From Sva-07 sp031426215 (GTDB taxonomy: Bacteria > Actinomycetota > Acidimicrobiia > Acidimicrobiales > Ilumatobacteraceae), in the NCBI GenBank assembly GCA_031426215.1, contig JANPKU010000141.1, positions 1-64,000 of the forward strand: a stretch of DNA of 64,000 nt, given 5' to 3'. Each line of letters opens with the position of its first letter. The first letter of the stretch is position 1. The position numbers and the translations under genes are program-made. The notes under the pieces are model-generated. The model saw only the letters and a program-made list of their open reading frames with translations, searched no databases and was not told the DNA's origin. Below are positions 49,166-56,385 of the stretch, in pieces.

Positions 49166-50437
49166 ATGTCGAGGTTCGAGCGCTCATTCGCCTCGCTGCA
49201 GAATCACGACTACCGCAAGTTGTGGTGGGCGGGCACGTTCTCGTTCATGTCGGTGCAGATGCAGTTCCTGCTGCGCGGTGTGCTCGCCTGGGACCTCACC
49301 GAGCGCGAGGGCGCCCTCGGTCTCGTCTATCTCTGTTTCGGGATCGCACTCCTGATCGCGACACCACTGGGTGGGGTCGCTGCCGACCGGCTTCCCAAGC
49401 GCCGCGTGTTGATCGTCAGTCAGGGCGCGATCCTGGTCGCCGCCGCCGGTATGGCAGCGGTGGTGCTCACCGACACCGTTGCGTTCTGGATGCTGCTGGT
49501 GGCATCGATCATCCAGGGGGTTGCCTTTGGCTTCCTCGGACCAACGCGGGTGGCGTTCACCTCCGAGATCGTCGGGCGCGACCAGCTCGGCAACGCAATC
49601 ACCTTGTCGATGTTGAGCATGAACGGCACCCGGGTGGTCGCTCCAGCGTTCGCCGGCGCGCTCGCTGGCATCGTGCTCATCGGCATCGGTGGTGCGTTCG
49701 TGGTCGCTGCAGCGTTCTCGCTGCTGTCGTTCGGGTTGCTCCTGCGATGCCCGCCCGGTTCGAAACCTCGGGCGACGTCCACGGCAAGTCCGTTCGCTGA
49801 GATCGTCGACGGCGTGCGCTATGTCGCCAGCCGACCGCACCTGCGCCGGCTCGTGCTGAGCTCGTTCGTGATCATCATGTTCGGCTTCAACTACGTGGCG
49901 TTCATCCCTGCGTTGGTCAAGGGCGAGTTCGAACTCGGCGATGGATGGGTGGGCATCATCATGTCGGCGAGTTCGATCGGGGCCGTCGCTGTCGCTGTGC
50001 CCCTGGCCGGTCGAGCAGATGGCGCAGGCGTCTGGAAAATGATGGTCGGTTCGGGCTTGTTGTTCGGCGTTGGCGTCATTGCGCTGGGGCTGTCTCCGAT
50101 CTTCGGGGTCGCTGTGGTCGTTGTCGTGTTCATCGGAGCTGGCACCACCGGCTATCAATCACTCTCGAACTCGATTGCGCTGAACATGACCACCGACACC
50201 CATCAGGGGCGGGTGCAGTCGCTCATGATGCTGAGTTTTGCCGGATTCGGGATCGCAGCGGCGCCACTCGGTCTCTTGGCGGAAGCGATTGGTCTGCGCG
50301 GGGCGATCGTGGTCATGGGTGCGGTCACATTCGCAACCGTCGTCGGCTACGGGCTCCTCGAACGCAACGTGCAGCTCGAGATCGAAGACGGCATCCCGTT
50401 GGACGAGATCGCGGTCACCGACCTGGTCACCGGGTGA
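49166..50437 (+). CDS. MFS transporter
   Basis: 423 residues, twelve hydrophobic segments. Opening RFERSFASLQNHDYRKLWWAGTFSFMSVQMQFLLRG resembles EntS/tetracycline-efflux-like exporters; the loop 2-3 motif GGVAADRLPKRRVLI is the MFS motif A. The C-terminus is a short acidic cytosolic tail. Substrate unknown. A Crp-family gene follows on the same strand, and a second related MFS protein, fused to a cNMP domain, is at 53171. Confidence 0.88.
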   Translation: MSRFERSFASLQNHDYRKLWWAGTFSFMSVQMQFLLRGVLAWDLTEREGALGLVYLCFGIALLIATPLGGVAADRLPKRRVLIVSQGAILVAAAGMAAVVLTDTVAFWMLLVASIIQGVAFGFLGPTRVAFTSEIVGRDQLGNAITLSMLSMNGTRVVAPAFAGALAGIVLIGIGGAFVVAAAFSLLSFGLLLRCPPGSKPRATSTASPFAEIVDGVRYVASRPHLRRLVLSSFVIIMFGFNYVAFIPALVKGEFELGDGWVGIIMSASSIGAVAVAVPLAGRADGAGVWKMMVGSGLLFGVGVIALGLSPIFGVAVVVVVFIGAGTTGYQSLSNSIALNMTTDTHQGRVQSLMMLSFAGFGIAAAPLGLLAEAIGLRGAIVVMGAVTFATVVGYGLLERNVQLEIEDGIPLDEIAVTDLVTG

Positions 50438-50474
50438 CATGGCGATCGTCGGGAGCACCCAATTCGGGAGCGAC

Positions 50475-50480
50475 TAGCGT
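50475..50480 (+). promoter_or_regulatory. -10 box TAGCGT of the Crp-family gene (leaderless)
   Basis: TAGCGT, seven bases, GTG 50488. Confidence 0.5.
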
Positions 50481-50487
50481 TGGCGAA

Positions 50488-51189
50488 GTGGGGGCAACGG
50501 ATCGCAGCATCGACGAGGTGCTCGCCTCGACGCCGCTGTTCGCAACAGCTGCACCGGCAACGATCGCCGAACTCGCGAGGTTGGCGCATCGTCGGACATT
50601 GCAGCGAGGTGAGGTGCTGTTCGCGGTGGGCGAACGGGCGGCGGCGATCCACGTCATCGACACCGGCACGTTGAAGGTGTTCACGTCGTCAGCAGCAGGA
50701 ACCGAGCCCACGCTTGCGCTGAGGCACGATGGTGAGATCGTCGGTGAGATGGGGGTGCTCGACGACCTCCCGCGCTCCGCATCAGTGGCTGCGGTCGGGC
50801 GCGTGGAGATGGTCGAGGTGCCGGCCCGATCGTTCCGCGCGGCATGGGAGTCGGATCCGGCGATCGCTCGGCAAATGGTCGTGCTGCTGACCCACCGGCT
50901 CCGCACGGTCACCGATGGTCTGGCCGACCTCGCCTACCTCGACCTCGGCGGACGCTTGGCGAAGTACCTCCTGACCGAGTTCGAGCGGCAGGGAAGCGCG
51001 ACACTCAAGATCCCGCTCACGCAGGCCGAGATGGGCCAACTGCTCGGAGGCGCCCGTCAGTCCGTGAACCAGGTCGGCCGGTCGCTCGAGCGTGCCGGCC
51101 TCGTCTCGATCTCGGGGCGGACCGTGCGCATCCTCGACGAAGATGCCCTGCGCCTGCGGGCGATGTCGGCAGGCGGTCGGTTCGAATAA
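50488..51189 (+). CDS. Crp/Fnr-family transcriptional regulator
   Basis: 233 residues from GTG 50488. Cyclic-nucleotide-binding barrel (LFATAAPATIAELARLAHRRTLQRGEVLFAVGERAAAIHVIDTGTLKVF...GEIVGEMGVLDDLPRSASVAAV), dimer helix, then the HTH: LTQAEMGQLLGGARQSVNQVGRSLERAGLVSISGRTVRIL. The phosphate-binding cassette GEMGVLDDLPRSASV is close to cAMP-binding forms (GE...RxA/S), so cAMP binding is plausible. No Cys for Fe-S. Flanked by transporter and peptide/peptidase genes it may control. Confidence 0.9.
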   Translation: MGATDRSIDEVLASTPLFATAAPATIAELARLAHRRTLQRGEVLFAVGERAAAIHVIDTGTLKVFTSSAAGTEPTLALRHDGEIVGEMGVLDDLPRSASVAAVGRVEMVEVPARSFRAAWESDPAIARQMVVLLTHRLRTVTDGLADLAYLDLGGRLAKYLLTEFERQGSATLKIPLTQAEMGQLLGGARQSVNQVGRSLERAGLVSISGRTVRILDEDALRLRAMSAGGRFE

Positions 51190-51288
51190 AGTGTCTGAAC
51201 TGTCAGCCGGCTGACTTTTCGGGCCGCCAGGTTCGTGCATGATTCGATACATCACCGGGGGCACCTGCCCGCAACCAAGGGAGCGATC

Positions 51289-51462
51289 ATGGGGATCAAC
51301 CGAGAGAACGAAGTGAACCGCAACATCGACACCGAGACGGCCGAGGGACATCGTCGACTGCTCATCGTGGAAGAAAGCGATGATGCCGGCAAGAAGGCAG
51401 CGGTGCGCCCGGCTGATGGCCTCGACGACGAAGCCGAAGGGCACATTCGCCGCTTCGACTGA
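51289..51462 (+). CDS. Small acidic peptide with AEGH repeat
   Basis: 57 residues from ATG 51289, with AAGGGAG upstream (51278-51284). It is charged, lacks a signal peptide and has two similar units, TAEGHRRLLIVEES and EAEGHIRRFD, the second at the C-terminus. It faces a convergent cytosolic subtilisin-like peptidase gene, with a GAF protein and an MFS transporter beyond. It could be a peptidase substrate or a precursor of a modified peptide; this is inference. No family recognised. Confidence 0.55.
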   Translation: MGINRENEVNRNIDTETAEGHRRLLIVEESDDAGKKAAVRPADGLDDEAEGHIRRFD

Positions 51463-51515
51463 CCAATGATCGTGACGGGCACCGGGGGCGGCCGGTGCCC
51501 GTCGCGCAACTTCTA

Positions 51516-52364
51516 TCAGACGGGCGCAGCGTTGGCGGCCAATTGCGCCAGGACGGTCTTGGCCTGCCACGCATTCGCACCCGGGTGGGCAGCGCGAATG
51601 CGTGCCAGATGACCGGCGATCACGGGAGCGGCGAAGGAGTTCCCGGTCGTGCGAATCGTGGAGCCGTTCAGCCAGGCGACGTCCACGTCGATCCCCGCCG
51701 CTCCCCACTCTGCGGGACCTGCCGGGTTGCACCAGATCTGTTCACGGTCAGTGCCTGGAGCACACGCCACCGAGAAGACGCCGGCGAGTTCGCTCGGGAT
51801 CGTTCGCTTGCGCTCGTTGTTCATCGATGCGACGACGAGCACGTGCGCGAAGTTCGCTGCGTCGACGAGTTCCCAGAACGTCTCGGCCCACCGGTCACTG
51901 GCCGTCGACATGCTCAGGTTGATGATGTCGACGCCCTGCTCGATGCACCATTCCATCCCGTAGGCGAACGCAGCGGCACTTCCTCGCAGGTCCTCGCGCA
52001 AGACCCTGACCGAGATCAACTCGACCTCTGGCGCCAGTTCGCGAATGATCGCAGCACACGCAGTGCCGTGTCCGTACAGGTCGGTGTGTGCACCGGGTAC
52101 GAATCGGATTCCTGTGTCGGTCGAGTCGTCGCGATCGACCGCTACGTACTCGCTGATCCGGCCGACCGACGGGTGGGTGGCATCGACCCCGCTGTCGACG
52201 ACGGCCACCCGGATCCCGCTTCCAGATCCGTCGCCGTATGCCCACGGCCGCGTGACCGCTGATGCAAATTTCATGATCGGAAACGGCCCGGGTCCGCCGG
52301 TGCGGTGGAATGGATCTGACCACGCTGGCAGGATCGTGGCCGGCCCGATCGTGTCGGTCACCAC
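51516..52364 (-). CDS. S8 (subtilisin-like) serine peptidase, no signal peptide
   Basis: 282 residues from GTG 52364. The catalytic triad is complete: Asp in IRVAVVDSGVDATHPS, His in LYGHGTACAAII, Ser in TTGNSFAAPVIAGHLAR, with the oxyanion Asn in ASMNNER. There is no signal peptide or propeptide, so it should act in the cytosol. S8 enzymes of this kind mature peptides in some RiPP systems. It overlaps the upstream GAF gene by seven bases, so the two are co-expressed. Confidence 0.88.
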   Translation of the reverse strand: MVTDTIGPATILPAWSDPFHRTGGPGPFPIMKFASAVTRPWAYGDGSGSGIRVAVVDSGVDATHPSVGRISEYVAVDRDDSTDTGIRFVPGAHTDLYGHGTACAAIIRELAPEVELISVRVLREDLRGSAAAFAYGMEWCIEQGVDIINLSMSTASDRWAETFWELVDAANFAHVLVVASMNNERKRTIPSELAGVFSVACAPGTDREQIWCNPAGPAEWGAAGIDVDVAWLNGSTIRTTGNSFAAPVIAGHLARIRAAHPGANAWQAKTVLAQLAANAAPV

Positions 52365-53116
52365 CGGCGCCTCGGGGTGGCGAGGTCGATCGCTTCACGA
52401 AGAATGCGCTCGATCGCTTGTTGGGTCCCCGGCGGAAGCAACCGGAGCTCTGCCAGCACTGCGGCGAAGCCCGCAACCTCCGCATCGTCGTCGGGAAGGT
52501 CCGTTGCGAGTCGCCGGAGTGCTCGCACGAGTGTCCTCTCCTCGTTGGCCACGGCGTCGGCGACAGCATTGACCAACAAGGGTCCGAGTCGTGCCACTGT
52601 CGCTGCGGTGGCGAGGAGCGGGGCCGCGACCCGCCCGCAGGCCGAGGTCACAACGAGCGGGTCGCCGAGGCCGACGGTGCGGTCGAGCACGGACACCACA
52701 CCGAGCACTCGTTCGTCGTCGACGACGACCGGCACGGCAAGGATCGATGTCGGCACGTAGCCGACCCGTTCGGCGACGTCGCGAGCGAAGCGGGGGTCGG
52801 CTTGCACCTCGTCGACGACGAGCGACTGTCCGGTATGAGCCACGTACCCGGCGATCCCGCGATCGGACGGCAACCGCAGGCCGATGACGTTCTGCGCTCC
52901 CGCTCCGTCGGCGGCCTCGTACACGAGTTGCGTGTCGTCGATCCGAGCGATCGACACGCTCGCGGCACCGACGGCCAATCGTGTCATGGCACAGAGATCG
53001 TTGAGCTGTGTGCGGTGCCCGACGGGCATGAGGACGGGGCCGAGAGCGTCGGCGACGGCTGCGAGTTGTCGGGTCAGGTTTCCGGGAGCGGCCACGATCA
53101 CATTGTGGCGTGTCAT
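52358..53116 (-). CDS. GAF-domain protein
   Basis: 252 residues. A GAF domain spans residues about 30-170 (LNDLCAMTRLAVGAASVSIARIDDTQLVYEAADGAGAQNVIGLRLPSDRGIAGYVAHTGQSLVVDEVQADPRF...SILAVPVVVDDERVLGVVSVLD). The remainder is helical (ACGRVAAPLLATAATVARLGPLLVNAVADA) with no output domain such as HTH, kinase or cyclase. It may sense a small molecule or redox state and act on the coupled S8 peptidase. Confidence 0.85.
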   Translation of the reverse strand: MTRHNVIVAAPGNLTRQLAAVADALGPVLMPVGHRTQLNDLCAMTRLAVGAASVSIARIDDTQLVYEAADGAGAQNVIGLRLPSDRGIAGYVAHTGQSLVVDEVQADPRFARDVAERVGYVPTSILAVPVVVDDERVLGVVSVLDRTVGLGDPLVVTSACGRVAAPLLATAATVARLGPLLVNAVADAVANEERTLVRALRRLATDLPDDDAEVAGFAAVLAELRLLPPGTQQAIERILREAIDLATPRRRW

Positions 53117-53170
53117 CGACGCCTACGGTGGCGATGCGTCTCGTGGGGAGTCGTACCGGAGGATGGGATC

Positions 53171-54874
53171 ATGACGGCCGTTTCGGATCAGTTGGCTGAA
53201 TCACGCACCGCGATCGCCAACGTGTTGCAGAACCGGTCGCTTCGGCAACTCAATCTCGCATTGGTCGGCTCGGTGATTGGTGACTGGGCGTTCTCCGTTG
53301 CCATCTCCGTCTACGCCTACAACAACGGCGGGGCCACGGCGCTCGGAATCATCAGCGTGGTTCGTTACACGGTGATGGCCGTGCTGGCGCCCCTGTTGGC
53401 GACGCTCGCCGACAGGTTCGATCGTCGCCTCGTCATGTTCGGCGCCGACGCCGTGCGGGTCGTCCTGGTCTTCGCTTCAGCCGCCATCGTGTTCGTCGAC
53501 GGGCCGGCGTTGCCGGTGTACGCGCTGTCGGTGCTCACCGGAACCGCAGGCATGGTGTTCCGGCCGGCCCAGGCAGCGATCTTGCCGAGCCTTGCACAGA
53601 ACCCGTCCGAGCTCACCGCAGCGAACGTCGTTTCGAGCACCATCAACAGCATCGGATTCTTCGTCGGGCCGGCGGTGGGTGGCCTGCTGCTGGCGGTGGC
53701 CGACATCAGCGCAGTCTTCGCGTTCAATGCACTGACCTTCGTGTGGTCCGCGGTCATGGTGCTCGGCGTACGGCCGCTCGCCGCGCCGGTCGAGACGAAC
53801 GATGGTGCCGACGAGGCGGACGCCGAGAACGCAGAGGATCCAAAGGATCCAGAGAGCGCGGGTGAGGCCGGCGGGATGTTCGCCGGGGTCGGCGATGGGT
53901 ACCGGGTGATCTTCGGTGATCGGGATCTGCGCCTCATCGTGGCGTTGTACGTGGTGCAGACGGTGGTCGCCGGCTGCTCTGCGGTGTACGAAGTGGCGAT
54001 TGCGCTCGATCTCCTCGGGCTCGAGGACAGCGGGGTGGGAGTCCTCAACGCAGCGCTGGGGGTCGGTGGTCTGATCGGTGGGGCGGTGGCACTCGTGCTG
54101 TCGCAACGCGGGCGACTCTCGCGCGACTTCGGGGTGGGCGTCGTGTTGTGGGCGGCGCCGCTGCTGCTCATCGTGGCCGTTCCGAGCCTCCCGTCGGCCC
54201 TGATCGCCATGATGCTGATCGGTCTGGGCAACTCACTCGTCGATGTCAACGCCGAGACCATCGTGCAACGACTCGTTCCCGACGAGGTGCTCGGGCGCGT
54301 GTTCGGCGCACTCGACAGCGCGGCGATCGCCGGCATGGCGCTGGGGGCCGGGATGATGCCGTTGCTCATCGTCACCGTCGGGCTCTCCACCGGCCTGCTC
54401 ATCATCGCTGTCACCGTCACGGCGGTGGTGCTGGTGTCGATCAGAGGGCTACATCGGGTTGACAGGATCGCGCTCGCGCCGGACGGCCTCGAGACACTCC
54501 GGGCAGTTCCGATGCTCTCGGTGCTTCCCGATCACGTGATCGAGCGCCTGGCTCGTCAGTCGAAGCTGCTGACGCTGCCCGCCGGCGAAATGGTTTTCGA
54601 ACAGGGAGACGAGGGCGACCTGTTCTACGTCATCGAATCGGGAGAGGTCGAGGTGTCCAAGGTCGGCGAGCCGGTCGGCGTGCTCGGCGCCACGAACTCG
54701 TTCGGCGAGATCGCGCTCTTGCGCGACGTTCCCCGGACTGCCTCGGTGCGCACGCTCACCGAGGTCGTCGTACGAACACTCGAGCGCCGGCACTTCCTCG
54801 CCGCCGTCACCGGCCATGCCGATGCGACAGAGCAGGCCGAGCTCGTGGTCGTGCGCTACATGGACACCTACTGA
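53171..54874 (+). CDS. MFS transporter fused to a cyclic-nucleotide-binding domain
   Basis: 567 residues. Residues about 20-430 are a twelve-helix MFS exporter (motif A ATLADRFDRRLVMFG) with an acidic cytosolic loop (NDGADEADAENAEDPKDPESAGEAGG) between the halves. Residues about 440-560 are a cNMP-binding domain: MLSVLPDHVIERLARQSKLLTLPAGEMVFEQGDEGDLFYVIESGEVEVSKVG, with phosphate cassette FGEIALLRDVPRTASV. The canonical Glu and Arg that bind cAMP ribose and phosphate are there. Transport is probably gated by cAMP or a similar nucleotide. Divergent from the GAF-S8 pair. Confidence 0.88.
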   Translation: MTAVSDQLAESRTAIANVLQNRSLRQLNLALVGSVIGDWAFSVAISVYAYNNGGATALGIISVVRYTVMAVLAPLLATLADRFDRRLVMFGADAVRVVLVFASAAIVFVDGPALPVYALSVLTGTAGMVFRPAQAAILPSLAQNPSELTAANVVSSTINSIGFFVGPAVGGLLLAVADISAVFAFNALTFVWSAVMVLGVRPLAAPVETNDGADEADAENAEDPKDPESAGEAGGMFAGVGDGYRVIFGDRDLRLIVALYVVQTVVAGCSAVYEVAIALDLLGLEDSGVGVLNAALGVGGLIGGAVALVLSQRGRLSRDFGVGVVLWAAPLLLIVAVPSLPSALIAMMLIGLGNSLVDVNAETIVQRLVPDEVLGRVFGALDSAAIAGMALGAGMMPLLIVTVGLSTGLLIIAVTVTAVVLVSIRGLHRVDRIALAPDGLETLRAVPMLSVLPDHVIERLARQSKLLTLPAGEMVFEQGDEGDLFYVIESGEVEVSKVGEPVGVLGATNSFGEIALLRDVPRTASVRTLTEVVVRTLERRHFLAAVTGHADATEQAELVVVRYMDTY

Positions 54875-54929
54875 TCGACACCTACTGATCGACACCACCG
54901 ATCGACACCACCGATCGACACCAGCGATC
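54863..54929 (+). repeat. Short tandem repeat GACACCWMYKATC, five units
   Basis: Two 14-base units (gacacctactgatc) and three 13-base units (gacaccaccgatc, x2; gacaccagcgatc). The first unit codes the last residues and stop of the MFS-cNMP gene, so the array grew from the 3' end of that gene. Confidence 0.85.
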
Positions 54930-54941
54930 CAATGGTCGACA

Positions 54942-55562
54942 TCAGGAGAGGGCGGACAGCTCCGCAGTGAGGTTGGCGCGAGCGCGGTCTTCCCAGCGTT
55001 CCCGCGCCGATGTCGTGGCGTAGATGGCCGAGCGGTCCAGGAATCCTTGCAGGACCTGAGCCCGACCGGTTCGCCACTCGTCGTCGTCGACGTCTCGATA
55101 CTCCTTGCGGACGCCGGTGACGTAGGCCGAATACGCTCCGGGCTCGGCAGCGAGGATGGCGAGATCGGCATCGAGGAGGACGGCAGCGTCGCCGGTGTAG
55201 GTCGTTGCGCCGTGGACGGTCGCTTCGATCATGGTCGCAACCCGTTCGGTCCGGTCGTCGCTCCACCCGAGAACGGCGAGGTCGCGACGGGCGAGCCGAG
55301 CGCTTGCTCGCTCGTTCGCCGGGTACGCCGGCTCGTAGATCGCGTCATGGTAGAACGCCGCTGCGATGACCTCGTCGAGGTGTTCGATGCTTTCCGTCGC
55401 CGCGAGCTCCTCGACATGACGGATCACCCAACCGATGTGCGTCGCGGTGTGATAGCGCCGGTGTTTCTCGCGATGGCGGGCGAGCAAGCGCTCGAGCAGC
55501 GCTGTGTCGCTGCCGATGTGGCGCTGCCATGCGATGATCAGCTCGGGGTCGGGCTCGTTCAC
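54942..55562 (-). CDS. HD-superfamily metal-dependent phosphohydrolase
   Basis: 206 residues from GTG 55562. The HD signature is in RYHTATHIGWVIRHVEEL and AAAFYHDAIYEP (HD pair), with the later VLLDADLAILAAEP Asp, matching COG4339 proteins. They are predicted hydrolases of nucleotides or phosphoesters; no substrate is proven. The gene is divergent from the DUF4031 gene, with a 15-base tandem repeat over both starts. Confidence 0.82.
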   Translation of the reverse strand: MNEPDPELIIAWQRHIGSDTALLERLLARHREKHRRYHTATHIGWVIRHVEELAATESIEHLDEVIAAAFYHDAIYEPAYPANERASARLARRDLAVLGWSDDRTERVATMIEATVHGATTYTGDAAVLLDADLAILAAEPGAYSAYVTGVRKEYRDVDDDEWRTGRAQVLQGFLDRSAIYATTSARERWEDRARANLTAELSALS

Positions 55563-55580
55563 GCCGCCAGTGTGTCATCA

Positions 55581-55640
55581 CCCAGTGGTCCGTTGCCGAG
55601 TGCTCCGTGGCCGAGTGCTCCTTGGCCGAGTGCTCCGTGG
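55581..55640 (+). repeat. 15-base tandem repeat ccgagtgctccgtgg, about four units
   Basis: Three near-identical 15-base units (55596-55640) and one diverged unit (55581-55595). The length is a multiple of three and, if the frame of the DUF4031 gene is extended to GTG 55572, they code PSAPW repeats. It lies between divergent gene starts. Confidence 0.8.
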
Positions 55641-55652
55641 AAAGGTGAGGAG

Positions 55653-55985
55653 GTGGCAATCCTGATCGACGAAGCCCGCTGGTGGTGGCGGGGCAAGAAG
55701 TGGTGCCATCTCGTCAGCGACGTCTCGTATGACGAACTGCACGTGTTCGCAGACCGCACCGGCATCCCGCGCCGCGGTTTCCAGGGTGATCACTACGACA
55801 TCCCCGAGGACTACCGAGCCCAACTCATCGACGCAGGTGCCGAGCAGGTCGAAAGTCGTGAGCTCGTGCGGCGTCTGCGCGCAGCAGGGCTGCGACTCAG
55901 CCCTGCCGAACGAAGACTTCGTACGGCACCATCGCCTGCCACGGCAGCGACAACCGATGAGAGCAGCGTTCCAATCAGGTCGTAA
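55653..55985 (+). CDS. DUF4031 domain protein
   Basis: 110 residues from GTG 55653, with AAAGG seven bases upstream. VAILIDEARWWWRGKKWCHLVSDVSYDELHVFADRTGIPRRGFQGDHYDIPEDYRAQLIDAGAEQVESRELVRRLRAAGLR is the DUF4031 pattern, a small domain of unknown function with conserved D, W, H and DHYD residues. An alternative start at GTG 55572 would add an N-terminal PSAPW repeat. The stop TAA is part of the TAACCT box of the next gene. Confidence 0.8.
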   Translation: MAILIDEARWWWRGKKWCHLVSDVSYDELHVFADRTGIPRRGFQGDHYDIPEDYRAQLIDAGAEQVESRELVRRLRAAGLRLSPAERRLRTAPSPATAATTDESSVPIRS

Positions 55986-55988
55986 CCT
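55983..55988 (+). promoter_or_regulatory. -10 box TAACCT of the ArsC-like selenoprotein gene
   Basis: TAACCT, seven bases, ATG 55996. Supports this ATG as the start upstream of the in-frame UGA. Confidence 0.45.
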
Positions 55989-55995
55989 CGGCCTC

Positions 55996-56385
55996 ATGGC
56001 GAGTGTCGCAACCATCTTCCACAACGCGCATTGAAACTCGTCGACCAGTGCCGTGCGCATTGCCGAAGAACTCGGAGTACAGGTCGACATCGTGAACTAC
56101 ATCAAGACACCACCGGACGCCGACACGCTGCGTTCGATCATCGCCAAGCTCGAAGACGAACCGACCGCCCTGGTCCGGCGAGACAGCATGTGGAAGAAGC
56201 TGGGCCTGACCGACGACGATGCCGCCACCGAGGACCAGATCGTCGCACTGCTCGTCAAGCACAAGCAATTGCTCCAGCGGCCGGTCGTGGTGACCGCCGA
56301 GACAGCCATCATCGGACGGCCGAAGCAACGTGTGACCGAGCTGCTCACGCCGCTCGTCTCGCGTTCGGGCGACGCTGGCGGCTGA
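55996..56385 (+). CDS. ArsC-family reductase-like selenoprotein (Sec at catalytic Cys)
   Basis: 129 codons with the in-frame TGA at 56032-56034 read as selenocysteine (residue 13). MASVATIFHNAH-U-NSSTSAVRIAEELGVQVDIVNYIKTPPDADTLRSII aligns with ArsC openings of the form IYHNPRC(S)xSR..L..L, where this Cys attacks arsenate. Downstream the family Arg residues are kept: ALVRRDSMWKKLGL and RPVVV...AIIGRPKQRVTELL. Length fits ArsC/Spx (about 115-130). A bSECIS-type hairpin follows the UGA. Conventional calling would give only a truncated ORF from 56053, lacking the active site. The substrate may be arsenate or another thiol/oxyanion. Directly followed by an ABC exporter pair with no gap. Confidence 0.85.
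56032..56062 (+). promoter_or_regulatory. UGA Sec codon and candidate bSECIS hairpin (ArsC-like)
   Basis: After UGA (56032-56034) the stem CAGUGC (56046-56051) pairs with GCAUUG (56057-56062), six pairs with one G-U, around the loop CGUGC. A G is the second loop base, 18 bases after UGA. This meets the bacterial SECIS rules (short stem, G in the first two loop bases, 16-37 base spacing). Confidence 0.65.
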
